Shown here piece after piece: positions 12,053 through 22,139 of a DNA stretch of 64,000 nucleotides. Both the position numbers and the translations under genes were made by a program. Origin of the DNA: Scolanthus callimorphus (taxonomy: Eukaryota > Cnidaria > Anthozoa > Actiniaria > Edwardsiidae); the NCBI GenBank assembly GCA_033964015.1, contig CM066913.1, forward strand, positions 6,423,169 to 6,487,168. Direction: 5' to 3'. Position 1 is the first letter of the stretch. Each line of letters begins with the position of its first letter. The notes beneath the pieces are model-generated. The model saw only the letters and a list, made by a program, of their open reading frames with translations. It ran no database searches and was not told the DNA's origin.

Positions 12053-12120
12053 CTCCCAATCTCGTTCCCAGAGCCCTGCATTTTCTGCGCATGCGTCGCA
12101 CGAGATTGATTTCCTCCGAA

Positions 12121-12826
12121 TTCAATCTCGTACCCAGAGCCCGTGCATCTTTGAGCCAGCGGCAAGATACAGGGCTCTGGAATAATCAATTTTTTTATAC
12201 CCAAAATCTGGGTACTCTTCAATGCGCATGCGTTTGACCTTGACCGCTACTAAAATCATGGATTTATCACACAGTTCTTCAATATGTTATAGGATTTTTT
12301 CACATTTTACAGTCGTAGTTATAAAACCAGCTGAAAAGAGCTTTAAAAACATGAATTACTGAGATATTTCACTCAGTTTTGAGCAGGTTTTGTTTTAGCA
12401 AAACAGCGCGCGCTCAGCTTGACATTGAAAGTGGCGTGATCTTCGTCAGCAGCGCGCGCGCGACAAACTTTGTCAACAACTGGACATTTGCCCCAGAATC
12501 AAGACTTTTGTTGCATGATTTTGTCGTGTTATAACGCTAGTTTTGGGAAATTGATCTTACGAAATGCTTACGAAGATTCATAACAATAGTTCCACAAGTG
12601 GAAAGACTTTGAAGCGCAGCGTTTGATACCGGAAATATGTTTTCGCCCAACAGGTGATGCTTGTGTGAAAAATATTTTTTGTTAGATTTCCTCCGAATTC
12701 AAATCGCGCGCATGGGCAGTGGAGAGGAATGACGAGCCAATGAAAATCGTCGCACGACTTGATTATTCCAGAGCTCCGTATCTTGGCGCTGGTCTAAAAG
12801 ATACGCGGGCTCTGGGAACGAGATTG
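12121..12826 (-). repeat. Repeat unit, copy 4 (inverted, full length)
   Basis: Complete unit in inverse orientation to copies 1-2, ending GGGCTCTGGGAACGAGATTG. With copies 1-2 it makes a 2.8-kb inverted-repeat cluster. Confidence 0.75.
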
Positions 12827-12828
12827 CT

Positions 12829-12962
12829 CCGAATTCAAATCGCGCGCATGGGCAGTGGAAAGGAATGACGAGCCAATGAAAATCGTCGCACGACTTGATT
12901 ATTCCAGAGCTCCATATCTTGGCGCTGGCCTAAAAGATACGTGGGCTCTGGGAACGAGATTG
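12829..12962 (-). repeat. Partial repeat unit, copy 5
   Basis: Duplicates only the terminal 130 bp of copy 4 (CGCGCGCATGGGCAGTGGA to CTGGGAACGAGATTG), placed in tandem right after it. Confidence 0.7.
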
Positions 12963-12974
12963 AAAGCCGTTGAG

Positions 12975-13107
12975 GGAAACACCTTTCTGCGCATGCCCCA
13001 ACGTTCAAAATCAGCCAATCAGCGAAGGCCCTAAAATGGATGTCCCCAGAGCCTCCCCTGCGAGCAGACGAGCCGGGGAGCTCTGGGTACGAGAATGAGA
13101 TGAGAGG
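12975..13107 (-). repeat. 'CCCAGAGC' MITE-like repeat, minus orientation
   Basis: Reverse complement of the 213-325 copy: TTTCTGCGCATGC, CAGCCAATCAGCGAAGGCCC, GAGCCTCCC, and the end GAGCTCTGGGTACGAGAATG. Confidence 0.65.
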
Positions 13108-13494
13108 GGTTAGAGTGGTCCTCCATAAGTCTTTGCGCATGCGCGTCCGCTCGCTCGCTCGGCGTCCTCTTCCTCCCCTTAGCGCTTGGTGCGCGGGCTA
13201 CTCATATTCAAACTAAACCACTCAATAGAGCGGAAATTTGACTGGACTTTTGGTTTCTTTCTAAAGTCTTTCTGTTGTGACATTTGCTTCCTCCACAGAA
13301 AAAAATGTTTACCAAAACAAACATTCCTCAAAAACTAAAATTAATGTGACCTCACAACTGCTTGTGGCTTTTCTTTTACTAGTCTTTTGTGATTGCTAAG
13401 CACCGTGACAAATTCTTAGAAGCCTTTGGCTGTGATGGCGCATGTGAGCTGAACCTTATTGTACCTCTATGGTATTCGCCAATAGATAATTACT

Positions 13495-13609
13495 AAATAA
13501 ACCCCTTCTGGCGGCTGTAATATCGGCGGCGATAATGTCCAAGGATGAAAAATGGTACGAAAAATGAACAGTTGGCCGAGAAGCGAAGCAAGCCAAGAAG
13601 GGGTTTATT
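13495..13609. repeat. Foldback element with AAATAAACCCCTTCT ends
   Basis: AAATAAACCCCTTCTGGC at the left is mirrored by GCCAAGAAGGGGTTTATTT at the right. DNA up to about 14480 continues as AT-rich, non-coding, repeat-like sequence that includes a second imperfect palindrome at 14393-14445 (AGGACGGATAT/ATATCTGTCCT). Confidence 0.5.
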
Positions 13610-14613
13610 TATTTTATATCCAGCGGCTTCACTGAAAAACTGGATCCGAGAGAGAAAAAAACATTGTGAACGTGAGAAAACCACTAAACTGCAGTATGGC
13701 GCGAAAAGGCAAATCGTAAGCGGTGATTGGCTAAGATATTTTTATTCGAGCTGTGATTGGTTGACACAAACTGTCAATCAAACACTAACGTGGGGCTAGA
13801 AGAAATCAGAGCGACTTCACAAAACAAATTTACACACACAAGTTCTAGTGCTTTCCCGAGTGCTTTTATACAAAAATCTAGCCCAGATTTCGGGTTTTCA
13901 GGTCTAATTCCGTGCTGGACTGTTAATTAATTGTTCTGCTGTGAACTGAAGTATAAATTACAGCCGTGAAATGCAGAGTTGGAAAAATTTAGCGCCGCTG
14001 ATCGAACTTGGAAGTCGGCATGCTGGACTACACTCGAAGTAGTTGAATTTTGGTTGAGCTGATTACAAGTTGTTTTTCTATTTGCCAAGCTACGCCACAA
14101 AATGGTAAGTTTAAAGTAATTCTTTTATCATCATTTTGCTCTTTTTTGTTTAGTTCTTTCATTTTTTTCGCGAATGTCAAACCGAATTAACTTGGGTTGA
14201 AATAACAACAAAAACTAACAACTTTGTAAACCATTCAAAACATTCACGGCCTGTTTAGTTGACTTTTTGTGTTTTCCGGTGTCGCCTCAGCCACCAATTT
14301 CCGTATTTCATCAACATTCTTAGACAAAAACCTTGGTTGCTTTTTTTCCATTATCCAGTTTTTGCTTAAAACATTTCTCCCAGGACGGATATTACTTCCG
14401 ACGGACAATATCGTCTGATATCTGTCCTGTGAAAATGCACCACGTGATACGTTTCGACCAATGAGCGCGCGTTAAACTTGATCACTGGGATATAACATGA
14501 TATCACCATCTACACGCAATAGGTCGTCCTCTTTGTAACAGGCATTTATGGCATACGAAATAAAGCATACGCAAACAATTCCTGTCGGTTGTTTCGTTCA
14601 TCTTACAGACAAC

Positions 14614-16501
14614 ATGTACTGGCTAGCGTTGGGAATCATATTTTTAGCCTTGGTTTACTGGTATGGAGTGTGCAAGTTCTCATTACTGGCCAAATCTCCA
14701 CTCACCGGACCAAAACCTTGGCCTTACGTTGGGAACGTGCCGGACATGGCAAAATATGGCAGTCTGCACAAGTTGTATTGGGAATACTTCAAGCGCTTCG
14801 GTCGTGTCCATAAGATGTTTCTGGGGCGATCTCCTGCTATCGTTGTCAACGACCCAGAAATTGCAAAGCAAATTCTTGTCAAGGAGTTCAACAAATTTAC
14901 AAACCGTCCAGCTCTCGTCAAGCCTCAACCACCTATCACAACGGGGTTATTTGTGTCGAGAGACGAAACTTGGAGAAGAATTCGCGCGCTTGTGAGTACG
15001 ACATTCACCACCGGAAAAATGAAAGATATTGCACCCATCATGGAGGCGGCGGCTGGAACTATGGTGAAGAAAGTGGATGCATTGTCGTCAAAGGGTAAAT
15101 ATGAAAAGAGATTTTAGTATTTAGTATTACAGAATTAAGAAACATCTAGTGAATACATTCCGTTTAGGCCTGTCCCATCATGCCCAAGGTGAGTCCGGAA
15201 TAATCCGACCATCGCCATACAAATTTCTTATTTCGGGCGTTTTGATCGTCCCTAAACGTGTGTGAAAATCACTTCTAACCTTAAATTGGACGAGAAAGGG
15301 AAAGTTCTGTTATTTGTGTAATATGAGTTTATTGAATCAGGTTTTCATTTTTGCTCCAAATCACTCAAAGCACCGTGGGATTTCAGACAGTAGACGATAG
15401 TCTGACATACAAACTTGTTCGTTTGATAAGTAGTCCAACTGGGTTATCACTACACTCTCAACATTGCAGCATTGGTTGACGTTATTTTAATCTATTTTTC
15501 TCAGGAAAAATGTTGATTGCATCAGTTTGTTCAGCTTGTACGCACTTGACGTTATTATGAAAGCAGCATTTGGTTATGATTCAGATGTCCAGACACGACC
15601 CAGCAAGCAACTTGTTCAGAAAGCCAGAAATGTCTTTAATATCCCTGTGTGGGTACGTGCATTTTCCATGTTCCCTTTCGCCGATTTCTTGGCCTCGGTG
15701 TTCGGCGTTCAACTTCTGCAGAATCTGGACTACTTCATGCATATCGCTCAGAACATGATCAAAACTCGACAGCTAGAGGGTGCGCAAGGGCGAAAGGACT
15801 TGATGCAGATGATGCTGGAAGCGCGTCATGATGGTGACAAGGGCTCTAGGACTCTATCGAATGAAGAAATTGGAGCGCAGTCGGTGACCTTACTGATCGC
15901 AGGGTTCGAAACCACAGGCACAACGCTCTCTTGCAGTGCCTACTTCCTAGCGACCCACCCTGAAGTCCAAGACAAGTTAATAGCCGAGCTCGACAAAGCG
16001 CGCGCGAACAAGGAGGACATGCCTCTGTATGAGTTCATACGAAACCAAGATTACTTGGAGCGGGTGATTTCTGAAGTGCTGCGTCTTTGTTCTCCGGCGT
16101 TTGTGCATATGCGTGAATGTAAAGAGGACTGCGTCATCAATGGTGTTTATTTCCCCAAAGGTGTCGACGTTCATATTCCGTGCTACGTTATGCACAGAGA
16201 TCCCGAAGCCTGGGAGAACCCAGAAGCTTTCGATCCCGATTTGCATTTCTCACCAGAAGCCACAGCGAAGCGTCATTCGGGCTATTACATGCCGTTTGGC
16301 ATGGGTCCCCGGATGTGTCTCGGGATGCGCTTTGCTGAGATGGAGCTCAAAATTGGCCTCATGACGGTGCTGGAGAAGTTTAAGTTTGAGAGAGTACCAC
16401 AGACGATGAATCTTGAACTCGACGGCATGCTGCTATTGCGAAGCAAACACCCTGTTATCCTGAGGCTGAAAAGGCGCGAAGAATTCGATCAGGAACAGTG
16501 A
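14614..16501 (+). CDS. Cytochrome P450, clan 3 type (P450-2), one base out of frame at the splice
   Basis: Exon 1 14614-15094; exon 2 from 15505 to the stop at 16501. The start MYWLA at 14614 matches the paralogues; an in-frame ATG 22 codons upstream (14548) is less likely. Motifs are complete: N-terminal anchor, GPKPWPYVGN, C-helix ETWRRIR, I-helix AGFETT, K-helix EVLR, FDPD, haem loop FGMGPRMCLG. The C-terminus is about ten residues longer than the others (KRREEFDQEQ). Anomaly: exon 1 ends in phase 1 (AAGG|GTAAAT), but after the only good acceptor (TTTCTCAG) exon 2 supplies one base, not two, before the conserved frame. The mRNA would be shifted. A one-base deletion in the first Gly codon of exon 2, or a sequence error, explains it. 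Confidence 0.85.
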
Positions 16502-16540
16502 AGCTCAGGAGAAATTTTACCAGGACTCCACTAATACTAG

Positions 16541-16546
16541 AATAAA
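16541..16546 (+). promoter_or_regulatory. Polyadenylation signal of P450-2
   Basis: AATAAA 40 bases after the P450-2 stop codon. Confidence 0.55.
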
Positions 16547-16555
16547 GAAACAAGT

Positions 16556-16850
16556 GAGTTGAAACGTGTAACAAATATACATTGCTTTAGTGCCAAGCTG
16601 CGGAATATTCGCAGAATAAACAATTGAACAGATTTTGAAATAATGTTCTTGCAAGAGCTCAAGATGTTAAATGTTAGTATATTATCACTTACCACTGTTG
16701 CTCTACTTTATTTGAGCGAAAAATGAAATATTATGAAGAGAAAACCTGCTTGGATTAGCAGTCGAGAGTTCATTATTGACCAAATATGGTCATAAACTCA
16801 CAACGAATAATCCACAGCTTGGTTCACCGTTGTTTCTGAAAATAGCCAAT
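16556..16850 (-). repeat. Inverted copy of the P450 3'-flanking segment
   Basis: Reads, in reverse complement, the same series of landmarks found downstream of P450-4 at about 50745-51005: TGTGGATTATTCGT, GAGTTTATGACCATAT, CAATAATGAAC, CAAATAAAGTAGAGCAACAG, TGGTAAGTGATAA, TATTCTGCGAATATTCCGCA and ACACGTTTCAAC. It lies downstream of P450-2 but in the opposite orientation. Confidence 0.75.
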
Positions 16851-17034
16851 GGGTTTTATACTGAGATTTTTGGCCACATGTTGCTCGAATAAAAAACATC
16901 TGTCTTAAATATATAGTTAAAAGACTGTTAAGGGCCATTCCAATTTTTATCTGCACCTCTCCCCCTACAGAAGTCAAGTATCCGTTTTCGTTTTGAAAAC
17001 GGTGTAGTCTGGATGTAGTTTTGTATTATCTAGC

Positions 17035-17106
17035 TGACCCGCAGCCAGTAATCCTCGTTAGCGAGGTGTAGGCTGTTCTTGAAAAAGTGAAGTAAAGTAA
17101 AGTAAA
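17035..17106 (+). repeat. Retroposon 3' end with (AAGT)n tail
   Basis: CTCGTTAGCGAGGTGTAG followed by AAAAAGTGAAGTAAAGTAAAG; a stem and then a tetranucleotide tail. Probably the end of a SINE/LINE fragment that begins near 16925. Confidence 0.4.
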
Positions 17107-17487
17107 TAACTATTGTCAAGTAGGCTTATACGTAATTCATTCCCCAAAAATGATCTTGCTAAATGGCAGCTCTTTTTAATCAGTTTTAAAAGCCATGCCG
17201 CAATCTTTGCTGTCGTGAGAAAGTTAATTGTTCTAGTCTACACGATTTTGAGAATAAGTCACGGGCAAAGCATCGTGAAGTGAGGCTGTGTTGTGATTTA
17301 TGCAAAATAATAGCGCGTGGAAAACAATTCTTCATAACACAACACAACACCCTGCATTAAAATGCACTCAAATGATGTCCACTGCTTAATGAATAAACTT
17401 TGAAGTATTTGCAGGACCGCTTACAAGTAAAACTGAAGCTAGATCCAATAAAGGACCTATCAACCAGTAGATATATATGTAAGAAAG

Positions 17488-17560
17488 AATAAAAACTTGA
17501 ATGGTTGATTAACAGCTTATGAAAATTATAAGCTGTTAATCAACCATTCAAGTTTTTATT
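17488..17560. repeat. Perfect hairpin, 33-bp arms
   Basis: Arms 17488-17520 and 17528-17560 are exact reverse complements (AATAAAAACTTGAATGGTTG at the outer end), separated by GAAAATT. It lies 70 bp upstream of the P450 exon relic. Confidence 0.85.
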
Positions 17561-17631
17561 ATTTCCACTGCTTAATGATTGGCACTTCAATCTCCCCCTC
17601 AGCGAGGTGACATAACTCCCTCAATCTCTGC

Positions 17632-17735
17632 ATGGCGACCCTCCACTGGATCATTGTTGCCGTGGTAATTCTGATAGTTCTGTTATTGGAATAGTATAAA
17701 ATATTACGCCATTCTTGCTGTCCTGCTAAATGCAT
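17632..17735 (+). pseudogene. Relic of a P450 first exon
   Basis: The sequence CTCAATCTCTGCATG just upstream and the codons after ATG (encoding MATLHWIIVAVVILIVLLLE) align with the start of P450-3 (TTCAATCTCTGCATG; MIVYWIIAVVVLLVLL). A TAG stop follows after 20 codons; TACGCCATTCTTGCTG then still resembles P450-3 before similarity fades. No exon 2 is present nearby. Best read as a decayed duplicate of the membrane-anchor part of P450-3 exon 1. Confidence 0.8.
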
Positions 17736-18204
17736 CGTACATTTTTACTATCTTTGACTATACTGAAGCGCAGTTGTTAGTTGTATTCTTTTTTCAAAGC
17801 GAGTGTATTTGAGGATAACACGAATTGTCATATTGTGTCAACAATAGCATACTCATTGAATAAAATTGAATAAAATGTAGCATTTTTGAAGATTAAAGGA
17901 GCATAATTTGAAGAAAAATCGAGCACTGGTAGTAGCATAATATTCCACTTTTAGCACACCACACTCCCCTCGGAAATATTCAATGCCGCTCCGCGCCCCG
18001 TCTTTAAGCTTGTTGACCTCGGGATGCACAGTTGAAATCACGTGATCATTTACGCGCTTGTGATTGGTGTTAACCCCTATTTACTCTTTATGAGTTTTAC
18101 ATGGCACTTCGTAATCTCTTCACGGGATGACATAACACTACCCTCGTCCATCCATAGTCACGCTAACTCTTCTCTGCCTTTGCACTCCTTGGTTCAATCT
18201 CTGC

Positions 18205-21200
18205 ATGATGATCGTGTACTGGATCATTGCCGTGGTGGTTCTGTTAGTCCTGTTATATTGGAATGGTGTAAGAAATTTCACCATTCTTGCCGATGTTCCG
18301 CTTAATGGCCCAAGAGCATGGCCGTACATGGGAAACCTACCTGATGTTCTGCAACATGGCGGCAGCATCAACAAGACATTCAAGTACTATTTCAAACGCT
18401 ACGGGCGCGTTTATAAGATGGCCCTTGCGAGCCTTCCTTCCATAGTAGTCAGTGACCCAGAGATGATCAAGGAAATATTTGTAAAGGAGTTTTTCAAGTT
18501 CCCTGACCGCCGTCCGTTCATCACACTCAGGTCGCCCTTAGACTCTGCTGTGTTTTTCGCCAGAGGAGCTACTTGGAAGAGAGTTCGCTCGGCACTTAGT
18601 CCAACCTTTAGTTCCGGCAAGTTGAAGTTGATTAGCCCTATCATGGAGGATGCAACAGCAACGCTATGCCAGAAATTAGAGAAGGTTGCAGATTCGGGTA
18701 AGCCAGAGGTGTTATTTTCATTATTTTGCTTCCTAGCTACATTGTTGAACAATGTAGCTAGGAAGCAAAATAATGAAAAGGCTCCAGCTAGTTTCTCGAT
18801 CGCCTGACGTTTTATTTGTTCAGAATTTTTTGAGATGCAAATTCTTAAGAGCTTTAGCCTTTAGTATACATACAAAGAATTGACCAGCACAGTTTGTCTG
18901 TGTTTAACTTTCTTGTAAATCAAGACTAAAAAATCTCCAAAATCTTCAGAATATCTTCAAAATAAGCATGAACCCATGCTTATGAAAACTTCCCCTTAGC
19001 TACAATCAAATGCAAAATTTTGGAACACTTTGCCGAGAGAACACGCTCTCCCTGCCCTCACTTCAATGTTGTCCAAAATTGTCTCCAGTATTCCTTCCCG
19101 CTCAACATTGAGAGGAGAAGGAAGCACTGCAGTGGTGTAGGACTTACAGGAGTTATATGCATTTGGTTGTAGATCGAGCTATCAAATTTTCGTCAATCGG
19201 ATGACATGGTCTCTCCACAGGAGAGTGGAAATACTGTAAAATGATTACCTTAGATATGAATATTCCATCATTAGTTAATTGTAAGGCAATACTGAACAAA
19301 ATGCTTACTTTTTGAGATAAACATTCCATCAACACTATTAGGGGTGGCGAATGGTCAATGCGAGAATTCCGAGAACGCGAGAACGCCGCTTTCAAAATCC
19401 GAGATCGAGATCTCGATTTGAGATTCGCCATATAAACACAACAAACTGGAAAATCCGAGATCCGAGACGACCTGAAAAAAAATCCGAGATCCGAGAACAG
19501 CAAATTAAAAATACGAGATTCGAGAACGCCTAAAATTTCGCGAGAAAACAGTTTTTTTGAAGGACCATTCGCCACCCCTACTATTGTCCTTTGTTATGTA
19601 GCCTGCGTAGCAAGCGTTCCCCCGTGTGTTGTCAGGGAAAGGAAACCCGAGTAACAGAGGAGAAAGCGGCGAGAAGTTCGACGAGCGGTCCTTTTTGCAT
19701 TTTTGCGCTCACCCCCTCCCCGCCGGTCCATTTTTGCGCTCGCCCCATTTTCGCGCGGCCAAAAACTCGCTCGTCGAACTTTTCGCCGCTTTCTCCTCTG
19801 TTTCTCGGCTTTCTTTTCCCAGAAAACACACGGGAACTCTTGCTTCGCAGGCTATTTGTTATGCTTCATCCACTTGAGCTGAGCAGTGCTTTTTCGCGTG
19901 ACCTTGTTATGTAACCCGTCCATACATTACATAATATCGCCTCGTCTCGTGCTGCCGTCACACCATCTCCCCGAGCACGCGATAACATGCTAGCCGGTTC
20001 TCCTTTGTTATTCGCAGCAGGAATCCTGATTCTTTTGTTTGGGGAAAACACATGGAAGCCGTTTATGTAACGAAAAATCCCATTTCTATTGCTTACTTAC
20101 ATAGTAAGATACTAAACGCTGTTTGGATAACTTCAGTTCCAAAGTTTGTTTTAGATATGTATGGATATCTGCGAGCGTATCTGCATTTTGGTTTGGACCG
20201 CAAGCTTACTTTCCTCATTTTCGGAGATGCCCGCCAGGACGCTCTCATCTACTAGCTTTCTTGGTTAAGTTTAGCCTGCAGGCCGGCTCTCTTTATCCAG
20301 TGTTTTTTTTTCTCGGATTTTAGCACGCGGGATTCCTGTGTCGCCGCTGGGTAAAGAAGTGACACAGGAACCCCGCGCGCCAAAAAAACTCAAATATCCG
20401 CGAAAACCCACTGGAGAGCCAGATAGCAAGCTAGGTTAAATTAAAATTTAAAGTTTGTTTAAGCAATAAAAGTACTTTCCGCGTGCTCTCTGCTTTCTTA
20501 CAAACACGAGGGCGATGTTGGGAGAACTGATCAAAACTTGAATGTGAGTGTCTTTCAAGTTTATCAGTTCGACCAACATTCCCCGAGTGTTTGTAAGAAA
20601 CCAGAGAGCACGCAGAAAGTATTTTTATTGCTTTTAGAAAATAACATACACACGCGCGACAGCGTTGCGTGACAATCGTGTTTCTCAGGTCTTTTAACCA
20701 ATCAGAATGCGCACATTCACAATACAACATAGGTGTTATTTTCTAATTTGTTTTTCAGGCGAGAGTGTGAACAGTTTCTCGTTGTTCAGCCAATTTGCAC
20801 TGGATGTCATCCTGTCGGCCGCCTTTGGTAAAAACACAGATATCCAAACCAACCCTGATCCAAATATTATAAACAGGGCCAAGAACGTGTTCTCTGTCCC
20901 ACTGTGGGTTCGCTTCTTCTCCATACTTCCCTTCTCGGATTATTTTGGCAAGTTTATCACTCCGTTTCCAAGCACCGACTTCTTTCTACATATGGCTCTA
21001 GACATGGTCACCGCACGAGCAAAGGAAGAAGGTTATCAAGGCAGGAGAGACCTGGTACAATTGATGCTTGAGGCACATGGGACCATGGTAGATGGTGTAC
21101 CAAAGTTGTCGGATAGAGAGATTGCCGCCCAGTCGTTCATATTCTTAGTGGCAGGGTTCGAAACCACGGGAAACACCCTCACTAATACAACCTTCCTCCT

Positions 21201-21738
21201 AGCGACCCATCCTGAAATCCAGGACAAAGTGATTGAAGAACTTGACGAAGCTCGCTCGACCCGGGGGGACTTGCCTGTATATGAGTTTGTCCAGAGCCTC
21301 GCCTTCCTCGACCAAGTGATTTGTGAAGTTCTCCGTCTCTATGGACCCACTTTACTTCTGTTCCGCGAGTGCGAAGAAGATTGTGTCGTCAAGGGGGTCC
21401 GCTTTCCTGCAGGAATCGACGTAATCGTCCCAGTCACCGTGCTCCACAGGGATCCTGAAGCTTGGGAAAACCCTGATAAGTTCGACCCAGAAGGCCATTT
21501 CTCGCCAGAAGCCAAAGCGAAACATCACCCATACTCGTATCTCCCGTTTGGTGGCGGACCTCGCCAGTGTATCGGCATGAGATTTGCCCTGCTGGAGATC
21601 AAGATTGCGCTGATAAGTGTCCTAGAGAAGTTCAGGTTCGAGAGAGCACCCGAGACACCACGCGGAGATCTTGAGATGACGGGAAACATTTTACTTCGCC
21701 CTAAAGATCGCATCATTCTTAAGATCCGTCACCGTTAA
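18205..21738 (+). CDS. Cytochrome P450, clan 3 type (P450-3)
   Basis: Exon 1 18205-18697 and exon 2 20759-21738, phase-1 intron of 2,061 bp (TCGG|GTAAGC; TTTTTCAG|GC). The product is 490 aa from the first ATG; a second ATG is the next codon, and either could be used. Anchor helix in the first 20 residues, then GPRAWPYMGN (Lys-to-Arg in the hinge relative to the paralogues). C-helix ATWKRVR, I-helix AGFETT, K-helix EVLR, FDPEGHF, haem loop FGGGPRQCIG. All catalytic motifs are intact. Exon 2 is closest to P450-4 exon 2, and the last 200 bases plus 3' flank are nearly the same. The intron is swollen by four or five MITE/foldback insertions, listed separately. Confidence 0.93.
18715..18779. repeat. 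Perfect 32-bp-arm palindrome at the start of the P450-3 intron
   Basis: Arms 18715-18746 and 18748-18779 are exact reverse complements with a single-base spacer (G). Outer sequence TTTTCATTATTTTGCTTCC. It begins 17 bases after the 5' splice site, so the pre-mRNA could fold tightly there. Confidence 0.9.
19340..19579. mobile_element. MITE, 240 bp, 6-bp target duplication
   Basis: Terminal inverted repeats AGGGGTGGCGAATGGTC (17 bp, exact). Flanked by ACTATT at 19334-19339 and 19580-19585. The interior is built of short 'CCGAGATCCGAGA'-like motifs and has no real ORF. Lies in the P450-3 intron. Confidence 0.88.
19599..19854. mobile_element. Foldback MITE, 256 bp, 9-bp target duplication
   Basis: Ends TAGCCTGCG and CGCAGGCTA, with long imperfect inverted arms (GAGGAGAAAGCGGCGA versus TCGCCGCTTTCTCCTC). 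TTTGTTATG is duplicated at 19590-19598 and 19855-19863. A 9-bp duplication points to a Mutator-like mobiliser, by inference. Sits five bases after the target duplication of the previous MITE. Confidence 0.85.
20270..20435. repeat. Foldback repeat in the P450-3 intron
   Basis: GGCTCTCTTTATCCAGTG near the left and CACTGGAGAGCC near the right, with an inner stem CCTGTGTC/GACACAGG. Confidence 0.55.
20455..20640. mobile_element. Foldback MITE with about 45-bp terminal inverted repeats
   Basis: GCAATAAAAGTACTTTCC, GCGTGCTCTCTGCTTTC and TTACAAACAC on the left are mirrored, with a few mismatches, by GTGTTTGTAAGAAACCAG, AGAGCACGCAGAAAG and TATTTTTATTGC on the right. An inner stem ACTGAT/ATCAGT caps it. 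Ends about 120 bp before exon 2. Confidence 0.75.
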
Positions 21739-21895
21739 GACCGTGGCTTGGGTATCTCTTCATTTTACCATTTTTGTTTCATTTTATTCTTTTGACTTGA
21801 ATGTGAAATGTATTAGTGAATATCCAAAATCAGGAACATGTAACGGCGATCCACGTTGTGGATTATTCGTGGCGAGTTTATGACCATATTGGGTC

Positions 21896-21901
21896 AATAA
21901 A
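21896..21901 (+). promoter_or_regulatory. Polyadenylation signal of P450-3
   Basis: AATAAA in GGGTCAATAAATG, 158 bases after the stop; the same sequence at the same place follows P450-4 (50818). Confidence 0.5.
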
Positions 21902-21903
21902 TG

Positions 21904-22069
21904 TAGATGTTCAGGCAAGCCTGTGGCCGCGTAGCACTAAGTTCAACAGAGTGGAGATAAGGAATTAACCTTGTGTGAAAGCTAACGTGCTAATGAAATG
22001 GTCCCATGTCCCATGGTCCCATGTGTACACGTTAGCTTTCACACAAGGTTAATTCCTTATCTCCACTCT
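21904..22069. mobile_element. Insertion with 13-bp target duplication and 43-bp perfect foldback
   Basis: Flanked by GGGTCAATAAATG at 21891-21903 and 22070-22082; the P450-4 3' flank has this sequence once and no insert. The insert ends in two exact 43-nt arms (21947-21989 and 22028-22070) around a 38-nt loop. The duplication length is retroposon-like. Confidence 0.75.
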
Positions 22070-22139
22070 GGGTCAATAAATGAACTCTTGCCTGCTGACC
22101 CAAGCAGGTAGAGCAACAGTGGTAAGTTATATACTAACA

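Noticed and set aside
14044..14112. Possible first exon ending ATG|GTAAGT near 14103
   Set aside because: The donor is good, but no matching second exon was found before P450-2, and the surrounding DNA looks repetitive.
14548..14613. Upstream in-frame ATG of P450-2 adding 22 residues
   Set aside because: The other paralogues start at the MYW (or MIVYW) position, and the extra part would precede the membrane anchor with a polar stretch.
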